Source: Pseudomonas sp. GL-B-19 (GTDB lineage: Bacteria; Pseudomonadota; Gammaproteobacteria; Pseudomonadales; Pseudomonadaceae). From it: a stretch of 42,571 nucleotides of DNA. Numbering within the stretch: the stretch's first letter is position 1; the number at the start of each line of letters is the position of its first letter. This document shows positions 32,064 to 39,846 of the stretch, one piece after another. The notes beneath the pieces are model-generated. The model ran no database searches. It worked only from the letters and a program-made list of their open reading frames with translations, and had not been told where the DNA came from. The translations under genes were made by a program, and so were the position numbers. The stretch is taken from assembly GCF_019956415.1 (NCBI RefSeq), contig NZ_JAHBDK010000049.1, positions 1 to 42,571 on the forward strand, written 5' to 3'.

Positions 32064-33302
32064 CTATTTGCTGAGAATGTGGATCGCGACTGCTGCCTCC
32101 TCAATACCCTGCAAACCGCCGCCGTTTTCTTGGATTGCATGGCGTGCGCCATGTACCTGGCGTGCGCCAGCCTCCCCGCGCAGTTGCGTCACAAGTTCGT
32201 AGAGCTGGCCGATCCCGGTAGCGCCGAGTGGATGACCTTTCGATTCCAGGCCACCTGAAGTATTGACCGGGATGCGCCCGCCCAGCGTGAATTCGCCACG
32301 TTCAGCCGCAGGTCCGCCCTGACCAAACGGGACCAGACTCAGGTTTTCGACCTGAATTATTTCGCCCATCGCCGAGGCGTCATGGACTTCGGCGACATGC
32401 ATGTCTTGCGGCCCCAGGCCCGCCTGTTCATAGGCCTGGTTAGCGGCCAGGCGACCGACGTTCAGTTCCGGCTGATCGAGACGGCGATGGCTGAAGCTAC
32501 GGATAACGCTGGCCGCTACCTTGATGCAGCGGCTTCTGTCCGCACCGATGCGTGCGAGTCCTTCCTCGGTGCACAGGATGGCTGCCGCTGCACCGTCCGA
32601 CAGCGGCGCGCACATTGGCAGGGTGAGCGGGTAGGTGATCGGAGGGGCGGCAAGGATTTCGTCGATACTGAAGGCTTTGCGAAATTGAGCGTAAGGGTTA
32701 TGTACCGAGTGGGTGTGGTTTTTCGCCGACACTGCTGCGATCTGCCGCTGCGTGGTGCCGTAGGTTTTCATATGCTGACGGCATAATGCGGCATAGATGG
32801 CCATAAACTTGCTGTAAGGCTTGTCCGATTCCGACCCGGCGGGTGATACCACGCCTTCGCCCATTTTCACCAACATCTGGTAATTCTCTTCGGCGCGAGA
32901 AACATCCCATCCAGCCTCGAACAGCGAGAGGGCCTTCAGTCTATCCGGGATATTCATCTTTTCCGCACCCAACGCCAGAGCGATACTGGCTGTACCGGCC
33001 TTGAGACTTTGCACGGCCAAATTGAAGGCTGAGCTACCCGAAGCGCAGGCATTCTCGACGTTATAGATAGGAATGCTTTCAATACCGATCTTGCTGAACA
33101 CGACTTGACCGGGGATCGAGAGCTGGCCTTGCAATGGGCCATTGGTCATGCCGGCATAAAATGCGATATCGAGATCGGCGGCACTGCAGTCGGCGTCCTT
33201 CAACGCACCATGGAAAGCCTCGCGTGCCAAGTCGTCGAGGCTGCGTTCGTTGTGGCGGCCGAAGACGGTCATGGCGATGCCGGCGATATAGATATTGCTC
33301 AT
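32064..33302 (-). CDS. Thiolase family protein, SCP-x-like
   Basis: 412 aa. Cys86 lies in VENACASGSSAFN, and GHPLGATG with the active His lies near 365. Near 318 the motif reads EVHDASAMGE where SCP-x thiolases usually have HDCF. The SCP-x group handles branched or steroid-side-chain 3-ketoacyl-CoA rather than straight chains. The changed HDC motif means cleavage activity should not be taken for granted. AAGGAA lies eight bases before ATG 33302. A 211-bp gap separates it from the CoA-ligase gene. Confidence 0.9.
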   Translation of the reverse strand: MSNIYIAGIAMTVFGRHNERSLDDLAREAFHGALKDADCSAADLDIAFYAGMTNGPLQGQLSIPGQVVFSKIGIESIPIYNVENACASGSSAFNLAVQSLKAGTASIALALGAEKMNIPDRLKALSLFEAGWDVSRAEENYQMLVKMGEGVVSPAGSESDKPYSKFMAIYAALCRQHMKTYGTTQRQIAAVSAKNHTHSVHNPYAQFRKAFSIDEILAAPPITYPLTLPMCAPLSDGAAAAILCTEEGLARIGADRSRCIKVAASVIRSFSHRRLDQPELNVGRLAANQAYEQAGLGPQDMHVAEVHDASAMGEIIQVENLSLVPFGQGGPAAERGEFTLGGRIPVNTSGGLESKGHPLGATGIGQLYELVTQLRGEAGARQVHGARHAIQENGGGLQGIEEAAVAIHILSK

Positions 33303-33513
33303 TGAAAATTCCTTATATTCAGTTGGTCGGTGTCCAGCTCGCACCCCACGGCGTGGTTGACGTTGGGTGCGCGCCTCGGCAGCGGCTTCCTGAAGTGCTG
33401 GTCGGTGCCGGGTTTAGCCAGGCGTATCTCGGCCACGTGCAGGCTGAGGTTGAAGATCGACCTCGATTTTTTCCCAATCGGGTAGCCCGACGGGCCTGAG
33501 ATCTCCGGTTGTG

Positions 33514-35070
33514 TCAGATTTTCCGAGCCGAGTTTTCCCAATACGGCTGACGCAGTTCTTTTTTCAGCACCTTGCCCACCGGACTACGTGGCAGGCTGCT
33601 AGTGAAGTCGACAGACTTCGGTGCCATCACGCTACCCAGCTTGACTTTGCACAGCTCGATAAGCTCCTGCTCTGTGGTTTCCTGGCCTGGGTTGAGCTCG
33701 ACCACGGCCTTGACGGCCTCGCCCCATTTCTCATCGGGCACGCCAATCACGGCGCAGTCCTGAACGGCCGGATGTCCCCACAGCACTTGCTCGACTTGGC
33801 TGGGATAGACGTTGAAACCGCCGGAAATAATCATGTCCTTTTTGCGATCGGTGAGGTGCAGATAGCCTTCGACATCGATATGGCCGATGTCGCCGGTATG
33901 CAGCCAACCGTCGACGATGGTCTCGGCGGTCTTCTCCGGCTGCTTGTAGTAACCCTTCATGATCAGGTCGCCGCGCACGCATATTTCACCGGTTTCACCG
34001 CGCGGCAGGATCTGGTTGGTGTCGCTCATCACTTCGACGCGGACCAGCGGGTTAGGGCGGCCGACCGAGGACAGGCGTTCGTCGTCGGCGAATTGGTCGC
34101 CCACCATATGCTCGTCGGGACGAAGGTTGGCGATACTGGCCGGTGCTTCGGTCTGACCATAGCCGCCGGTCATGACTGGACCGAAAATCTCGATAGCTTT
34201 CTTCAGCTTGTCTACCGACATCGGAGCCGCGCCGTACATCAGGTACTTCACCGAGGAGAAGTCCAGCTTCTCGATACCGGGAATCTCCAACAGCCTGTAG
34301 ATCACCGTTGGCGGCAGAAAGAGCTCGCTGACCTTGTGCTGCGCAATGGCGTTCAACATCAATGCCGGATCGGGTTTGGTAATAACCACTACAGTGCCAC
34401 CTTGCGCCGTGCAGGGTACGGCCAACAGGCCGGCAGTGTGGGTCATCGGTGCGGCGGCCATATTCACCGGCTTTTCACCATTGCGATAAGCACAGGTCAG
34501 CATGAAGTGGGCAATGAACGTCTGCACGCTGCGGTGGGTGTTCATCACTCCCTTCGGCGTGCCCGTAGTGCCACCAGTGGGTGAGACCGCCACCACGTCG
34601 TCCATGTCATAGGCGACTTCGGGACGGCTCGCCGGCTGGCCGGCACTCCATAGTTCCAACGAAGGTGCATCGACAGCATCGGCATCAATACAGATCCAGT
34701 GCTTGATCTTCGGCAGCTTGGGCCGCAGCTCGGTGATGATTCCCGCGAAATCGTTTTGGTAGAACATCACCTCGCAGTCGAATGCGTCGAGGATGTAGTG
34801 ATTTTCTTCGCTCGAGTTGCGCGCGTTGACTGGAATCCAGGTCATGTTGGCGCGCCATAGACCCAGTGTGCAGGCCCAGGCGGTGACGTCGTTACCTGAC
34901 CAAACGGCACCCTTGGTTTCCTTCGGCAAGCCCAGTGCGAGCAGCTTATTGGCGATGCGACACGAGAGCTCGCCGATTTCGTTGAAGGTGTAGGAGCGCT
35001 CACCCTGGATGTAGGCGACCCCAGCAGGGTTGATGCCCCAGCCGCGATCGTAAAAGTCAATGATGGCCAT
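33514..35070 (-). CDS. AMP-dependent acyl-CoA ligase
   Basis: 518 aa of the adenylate-forming superfamily. The P-loop PTGGTTGTPKGV lies near 163-174 (Gly for the usual Ser), GGYGQTEA near 300, TGDIGHIDVEGYLHLTDRKK near 390-410, and the C-terminal Lys in SPVGKVLKKELR. It would activate the pathway's acid substrate to its CoA ester. The sequence does not tell the chain type. It overlaps no neighbour; the next gene upstream is 21 bp away, so the two are probably co-translated. Confidence 0.92.
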   Translation of the reverse strand: MAIIDFYDRGWGINPAGVAYIQGERSYTFNEIGELSCRIANKLLALGLPKETKGAVWSGNDVTAWACTLGLWRANMTWIPVNARNSSEENHYILDAFDCEVMFYQNDFAGIITELRPKLPKIKHWICIDADAVDAPSLELWSAGQPASRPEVAYDMDDVVAVSPTGGTTGTPKGVMNTHRSVQTFIAHFMLTCAYRNGEKPVNMAAAPMTHTAGLLAVPCTAQGGTVVVITKPDPALMLNAIAQHKVSELFLPPTVIYRLLEIPGIEKLDFSSVKYLMYGAAPMSVDKLKKAIEIFGPVMTGGYGQTEAPASIANLRPDEHMVGDQFADDERLSSVGRPNPLVRVEVMSDTNQILPRGETGEICVRGDLIMKGYYKQPEKTAETIVDGWLHTGDIGHIDVEGYLHLTDRKKDMIISGGFNVYPSQVEQVLWGHPAVQDCAVIGVPDEKWGEAVKAVVELNPGQETTEQELIELCKVKLGSVMAPKSVDFTSSLPRSPVGKVLKKELRQPYWENSARKI

Positions 35071-35091
35071 AAGTGGTTCCTGTGCCGGTAA

Positions 35092-36222
35092 TCAGAGTTT
35101 GGTAACGGTGGCACGGGCCAGGCCGCGCTCTTCCAGGAAACCGAGCAGATAGCGGTGTCCAAAAGCCTTGGAGCCGGAAGCGAAGCCGACCTTGTTGGTG
35201 TCGCCGTCGAGCAGCTTGATCGCCGCCGCGGCCTGTAGGGCACCGGTGGAAATATAGGGTGTGACGCCATGCACGGTAGCGCGCACGGCGGCCAGGTGAC
35301 CGCGGCCGATAGCGATGTCGACGCTGCGTTGCAAGGTGGTGCGTTCGCGGGGCGGCATGCTCGGCGTGGTGGCTTCTACCAGGCTCCTCACCACCGCGTC
35401 CTGCTGCTCCTTGGACAGGTGCTTGTATTCGGCTTCCCACTTCTGGCTCAGACCATGCACCATCGGCATCACATTGTTGTCGTAGAAACCGACCGCGGAG
35501 GTGCAGGCGCGCACGCGCGGATCATGCTCGAAGTAAATCGGCAGCGAGGTTCCCCCCCAAGGCAGGCAGAAAACCGGCTGCATGAAGTTGGGGTCGACAA
35601 TGTTGAACGAAGCGGTGGCTGGGTGCTGCACCAGCTTGTTTTCCCACAGGTAGAACTGCTCCCTGTGGAACAATTCGAAAATCGAGGCCGCCGAGCCCAG
35701 GCTGACCCCTGCGACATCACGCGGGCCGCGGCACAGGGCGGCGGTTTCCAGCACGTCGATGCCGGGGGTTTCCAGCGCCAGTTCGGCGGCGATCTCGGAG
35801 AAGCTGAACATGTAGGACAGCGATGGCGAAACCAGTAAGCCAGCCTGACGATAGAGTTCGCCAAATTGCTCGCGAACCTGACGGACATAGCTTTGCTCGC
35901 CGGTGGTATCTATGTGGTGGCAGCCGGCCTTGAGCGCGGCCTCAACGGTGGTCAGACCGAAGTTGACGAAGGGGCCAACGGTGTTGCAGACAACCTTTGC
36001 CCCCTTGAAGGCGGCGCTCAGCGACTCGACGTTGTGCTCGGCCTCGATGATTTCGTAGGTCGCGGACTCCAGCCGTACCACCCGCTGCGCCATCATTTCC
36101 TGCGCACGCTTGGCATTGCGTGCCACAGCGGTGAAGGGGATGTTCTGGTCAATCAGCCAGTCCATGGTCAGCATGCCGGTGTAGCCACTGGCGCCATATA
36201 CAACTACGGGATATTTAGCCAT
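35092..36222 (-). CDS. Saccharopine-dehydrogenase-like (trans-acting enoyl reductase family) oxidoreductase
   Basis: 376 aa. The N-terminal Rossmann motif VVVYGASGYTGMLT and the segment VCNTVGPFVNFGLTTVEAAL with HHIDTTGE match the saccharopine dehydrogenase NADP-binding fold of the enoyl-reductase-like branch rather than lysine metabolism. Relatives reduce C=C bonds in hydrophobic substrates such as polyketide or lipid chains. ATG 36222 has GGAG nine bases upstream. It sits between the ligase and acyl-CoA dehydrogenase genes. Confidence 0.82.
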   Translation of the reverse strand: MAKYPVVVYGASGYTGMLTMDWLIDQNIPFTAVARNAKRAQEMMAQRVVRLESATYEIIEAEHNVESLSAAFKGAKVVCNTVGPFVNFGLTTVEAALKAGCHHIDTTGEQSYVRQVREQFGELYRQAGLLVSPSLSYMFSFSEIAAELALETPGIDVLETAALCRGPRDVAGVSLGSAASIFELFHREQFYLWENKLVQHPATASFNIVDPNFMQPVFCLPWGGTSLPIYFEHDPRVRACTSAVGFYDNNVMPMVHGLSQKWEAEYKHLSKEQQDAVVRSLVEATTPSMPPRERTTLQRSVDIAIGRGHLAAVRATVHGVTPYISTGALQAAAAIKLLDGDTNKVGFASGSKAFGHRYLLGFLEERGLARATVTKL

Positions 36223-36262
36223 TTCTATTGTCTCCAAAGTTTATTGTTAGTCGGGTTTTGGA

Positions 36263-37543
36263 TCAGTATTGGGGCCAGCCGTCTTCGTAGAGCTCCTGGA
36301 CAAGGAACCCAAGGCGGGTGGTGAGCATCATGTTCTCGCCATCCTCGATCAGCGCGGCGCGAGCATCGCGGAACAACTTCTCCATGGGGTACTCGCGGGT
36401 CAGGCCGTTGCCGCCGAACAGCTGCATGGCATCGCTGACCACGCGCATAGCCTCTTCGGTCACGGTGACCTTGCTGGAAGCCGTGGCACAGGGGTGCCCC
36501 TGCGGGGACAGACGCGCATAGGCCAGGGAACGGCGGGCGACAGCCCGGCAAAGCTCGACACGACGCATCATGTCGCCGATGCGGTAGCGGGTAAGCTGGT
36601 GGTTGATCAGCAGTTGGCCACCCTGCTTGCGCTCATGGCAGTAGGCCAGGGCCAGCTCGAACGCGGAACGTGCCACGCCAGTGAACCATTGCGCCATGTG
36701 GGTGCCAGCGAACGACCAGGTCGAAACGACGTTGCCGTAGTACTCGTCCTGCAGGGCCACGGCGAAGCGCTTGGGAATCCGCACGTTGTCGAAATACACC
36801 TCGCCCTGCGGCAGGGCGCGCTGACCGATCTTCTCCAGCGGCTTGCCCTTGCTGACACCGGGCAAGTCCAGGGGCACGATTACGGAGATGCCATAAGGCA
36901 AGCCATTGGCATCGTAGAAACCGTTGCCATAGTCGGCGGTCATGTAGGCCAGGGCCACCTGGGCCACCGCGCCGTTGGACACCCAGGCCGAGCACTGTCC
37001 ATTAATGACGATCTCGTGCTCGCCGACCTTGGCGAAGAGATTGCCCTTGTTGCCCAACTGCCCCGGCACCCAGTCGCGCTGCAAGTCGAAGGCGCTGACA
37101 TCAGTGCCCTTGTCCGGATGGGTAATCATCCAGCAGCCGATTTTCCCGGCACTCAGATCGATCAGCTCCTGGTTCCCTACGGCTTTGGCCATTTCGTTCG
37201 GGAAGGTGCTGACGCCCAGGGAAACCGCCAGACCGGCATCGCCCCAGCCCATTTCCTCGCCGATCATAGACTCGACGCGTACAGCCGTTTCCGGCGGCAG
37301 TTCGGCCAGTAGATCGGAATCCAGGCCCAGCTTGGCGGCTTCGCTGAACACGCTGTAGTACGGCGAGCCGGGGGCGACCACCTGCTCTGCGGTCATCTTG
37401 TCGAGTTCCTGACCAAGGGGACGCATGAAATCCTTGGCAAAGCGATGCACGCTGTCCTGGATGCCGCGCTCGACCTCGTTCAGGGGCGTTTCAAAGCCGG
37501 TTATTGAAATGTCAGGCAGGTTGATCCGGTTACTTAGTTTCAT
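36263..37543 (-). CDS. Acyl-CoA dehydrogenase with an unusual C-terminal active-site motif
   Basis: 426 aa. FAD-binding and family motifs are visible: GCWMITHPDKGTD, WVSNGAVAQVAL, and LFGGNGLTREYP near 375. The usual catalytic-base motif IYEGT is replaced by LIEDGENMML, placing Asp (or a shifted Glu) at the base position. This is known from other acyl-CoA dehydrogenase branches handling non-standard substrates. It would introduce the alpha,beta double bond into the CoA ester. ATG 37543 has GAGG seven bases upstream. It is in a run with flanking genes 40-45 bp apart. Confidence 0.9.
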   Translation of the reverse strand: MKLSNRINLPDISITGFETPLNEVERGIQDSVHRFAKDFMRPLGQELDKMTAEQVVAPGSPYYSVFSEAAKLGLDSDLLAELPPETAVRVESMIGEEMGWGDAGLAVSLGVSTFPNEMAKAVGNQELIDLSAGKIGCWMITHPDKGTDVSAFDLQRDWVPGQLGNKGNLFAKVGEHEIVINGQCSAWVSNGAVAQVALAYMTADYGNGFYDANGLPYGISVIVPLDLPGVSKGKPLEKIGQRALPQGEVYFDNVRIPKRFAVALQDEYYGNVVSTWSFAGTHMAQWFTGVARSAFELALAYCHERKQGGQLLINHQLTRYRIGDMMRRVELCRAVARRSLAYARLSPQGHPCATASSKVTVTEEAMRVVSDAMQLFGGNGLTREYPMEKLFRDARAALIEDGENMMLTTRLGFLVQELYEDGWPQY

Positions 37544-37587
37544 GATGGGCCTCGTCATATCACTCGGTTTTTCTTATGGCCTGCACT

Positions 37588-38562
37588 CTAGGCGTCGGCC
37601 GGCAGTTCGCCGGCGGCGATCAGCGCGGCGCGCATGGCTTCGACGAAAGGCTCTACGGTGTCGACGAACAGCTCTTGCAGCGGCGTCCCCTTGAACTCGG
37701 GGAGGAAGGTCTTGTTCCAGTTGCCGAACAGCGACATGCCCGCTGGGGTATCGACCATGGCGACACCGATCGCCAGTAGGGTCTGGATGGCACCGGGACT
37801 GGAAGCCGCGTAGGCCGCACGCCACTGATCGGGCGTCAACACGTTACGCTCGATCGGGCGACCCACGACCTGTTCGCGCGCAGCCAGCAGCTCGTTCCAC
37901 GAACACCAGGCCGTGGTCGCGACTGGGCAGATCGCATTGCGCGAGGCCGGGTGAGCCAGCACATGCGGAATGATGCGGCCGACATCCGCGCCGGTCGACC
38001 AGGCCAACTTGGCGTCGGGATCGCCCATCACCATCACCGGCTCGAGCATGTAGTACTCGATCCAGGCACCGGCCGGAATGATGGTGTAGTCCATGCCGGC
38101 CAATTCGATCATGCGCCGGATGAACGCCTTCTGCCGGGCCATCAAGCGGTGCGTGGTGTCGGTCTGCCAGAACTGCTCGAACTCGTAGATCGCGCCGTAC
38201 TCGGACGGCACGAAGCGTTCGACCCCGGCTTCCTTGGCGGCAAAGATCAGCGGCATCTGCGATTCGGTGGCGTAGAGGGGTACGCAGGACACCAGGTAGT
38301 CGGTGCCGCGCAGCGCCGGGACCAGCGCTTCGGCAATGGTGACGTCGACCTCCTTGATGGTCACGCCCTGGCGCGCCCATTCGGCGTACTGCAGCTGCTT
38401 TTGCGTCTCGCTCTTGCTGATGCCCGACGATGAGCGTTCCACCTGGCCGGAGCGGCGCGCCAGCACATTGATATTGACCAGGCCCTGGCGAATGAACTCA
38501 TTGACGCAGGCGACGCCGGTAGTCCCGGTGGCGCCGAATACAGTGACGGTCTTCTTGCTCAT
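37588..38562 (-). CDS. NmrA-like NAD(P)-binding protein
   Basis: 324 aa. The N-terminal Rossmann motif VTVFGATGTTG, LARRSGQVERSSSG at the NADP-phosphate position and RFVPSEYGA match the NmrA/isoflavone-reductase-like atypical SDR family. Members are either reductases of aromatic or terpenoid compounds or NADP sensors, so its role cannot be fixed. It is the first gene of the minus-strand run and would be the first transcribed. AGGA lies eight bases before ATG 38562. The divergent AraC-family regulator starts 156 bp away. Confidence 0.85.
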   Translation of the reverse strand: MSKKTVTVFGATGTTGVACVNEFIRQGLVNINVLARRSGQVERSSSGISKSETQKQLQYAEWARQGVTIKEVDVTIAEALVPALRGTDYLVSCVPLYATESQMPLIFAAKEAGVERFVPSEYGAIYEFEQFWQTDTTHRLMARQKAFIRRMIELAGMDYTIIPAGAWIEYYMLEPVMVMGDPDAKLAWSTGADVGRIIPHVLAHPASRNAICPVATTAWCSWNELLAAREQVVGRPIERNVLTPDQWRAAYAASSPGAIQTLLAIGVAMVDTPAGMSLFGNWNKTFLPEFKGTPLQELFVDTVEPFVEAMRAALIAAGELPADA

Positions 38563-38717
38563 GCTGTTTTCCTGGCTGTGATCAGTCATGCGGGCGAGCG
38601 GTTGTGCCTGCCTCGCATTAAGGCGAGTGGCGGAATATTTGGCCGATTATTGTTCTTCCCGACATCGACAACTCACCTGAAAAGCGGTCATATTTATCAA
38701 AATATGCTCATTCTGAG
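38563..38717. promoter_or_regulatory. Divergent promoter region of the catabolic run and the AraC-family gene
   Basis: 155 bp shared by two divergent units. On the minus strand TTGTCG and TAATCG are spaced by 16 bp, a fair sigma-70 match. The middle part is A+T-rich, as expected for AraC-type half-sites, but I see no clear pair of direct repeats. Confidence 0.45.
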
Positions 38718-39578
38718 ATGCCCATGAATCCGCAGCTGCAAGTACATGAAACACTGGGGCTACCCATGCTTGGCGGCATGGTGTGCAGTGAAATGCCCTT
38801 GTATGCAGAGCGCTATTTTCTACATGCAACTGATCGCTCCGCACCGCCGATTGACAGCATGGTTCTGCTGACTCAATTCGGTGGCTCACGGGTGAAGGAG
38901 GGGATAGGGGGCGAGTTGCGCTCTATATCAATGCCTCGTTTGTCAATACTGGTGCCTGCGAGCTGTGCCACTCATTGGCACTATTCCGGCAGCATTGATT
39001 TCGCGGTTTTTTATCTGCCCGAGCGCACTGATGGCGTGTTTCAACAATTGCGTGAGATATGCGCAGACGCGCAGGCACCATTGCCCTTCAGTGATGGTTT
39101 GGTGAGCGCAGCGGCCCGGCAACTGATGGATGAGCTAAGTCTTGGGAAGGGAGCTGATCAGGGGTTCATGGCAAGATTGGCCATGGTCATGCTTGAGCAG
39201 GTGTATCGTGCGCTACGAGTTAACGCGAGCAGAGGTATTTATCCGCCGCATATTCATCTAGCGCGTCTACATACAGTACTGGCCTTCATTCGCGAGCATC
39301 TGGGGCAGGAACTGTCGATCAGCACGCTGGCTGGCCAGGCGGGTGTCAGTCCGGCTCATTTCCGGCGGCTGTTTCAGCGCGCCATGGGTATGCCGCCCCA
39401 TCGCTATGTGATGAATGTGCGACTAGAACATGCACGTGATCTGCTCATGCAGACCGATCTACCTATTTTGCATGTGGCACTGGAGTGTGGCTTCAGCTCT
39501 CAAAGCCATCTGACTGCGGCGTTCAAAGTTGCGCACGCAAGTACACCGGCCGAATACAGAGCCCTGGCTGGAAGGTAG
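38718..39578 (+). CDS. AraC-family transcriptional regulator
   Basis: 286 aa. The N-terminal domain (about 1-175) carries the ligand-binding AraC_binding_2-like pattern. The C-terminus holds two helix-turn-helix motifs: SISTLAGQAGVSPAHFRRLF near 207-226 and ILHVALECGFSSQSHLTAAF near 252-271. Divergent orientation from the CoA ligase/dehydrogenase run makes it the likely activator of that run. ATG 38718 and ATG 38724 are both possible; the second is better spaced from TGAG. Confidence 0.92.
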   Translation: MPMNPQLQVHETLGLPMLGGMVCSEMPLYAERYFLHATDRSAPPIDSMVLLTQFGGSRVKEGIGGELRSISMPRLSILVPASCATHWHYSGSIDFAVFYLPERTDGVFQQLREICADAQAPLPFSDGLVSAAARQLMDELSLGKGADQGFMARLAMVMLEQVYRALRVNASRGIYPPHIHLARLHTVLAFIREHLGQELSISTLAGQAGVSPAHFRRLFQRAMGMPPHRYVMNVRLEHARDLLMQTDLPILHVALECGFSSQSHLTAAFKVAHASTPAEYRALAGR

Positions 39579-39846
39579 GGGCTATCCTGAACGGATGCTT
39601 TGGCGTGGCGTGCAGGTCACTCCACCGAAAGTACGCACGCGGCTTGCATTGCACCAGGCTTCAAGTCCTCGGACTATTCCATGGTAGTGTTCGACCGTCA
39701 GGAACTGTATCCAGCGGTGTTTGGCGAGAACTTGCAGAACTCAAGTCAGAAAATAACTAGCTTCAAAGTTGCCATCAAAGGCCACGACCAGCGACCTTCA
39801 GACGCTCCTTGGGTAAGCGTCTCTCAACCACCAGGGTCTGAAAAAA

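Noticed and set aside
33299..33541. 80-codon frame between the CoA ligase and thiolase genes
   Set aside because: It overlaps the ends of both neighbours and has no good start; the 211-bp gap looks non-coding.
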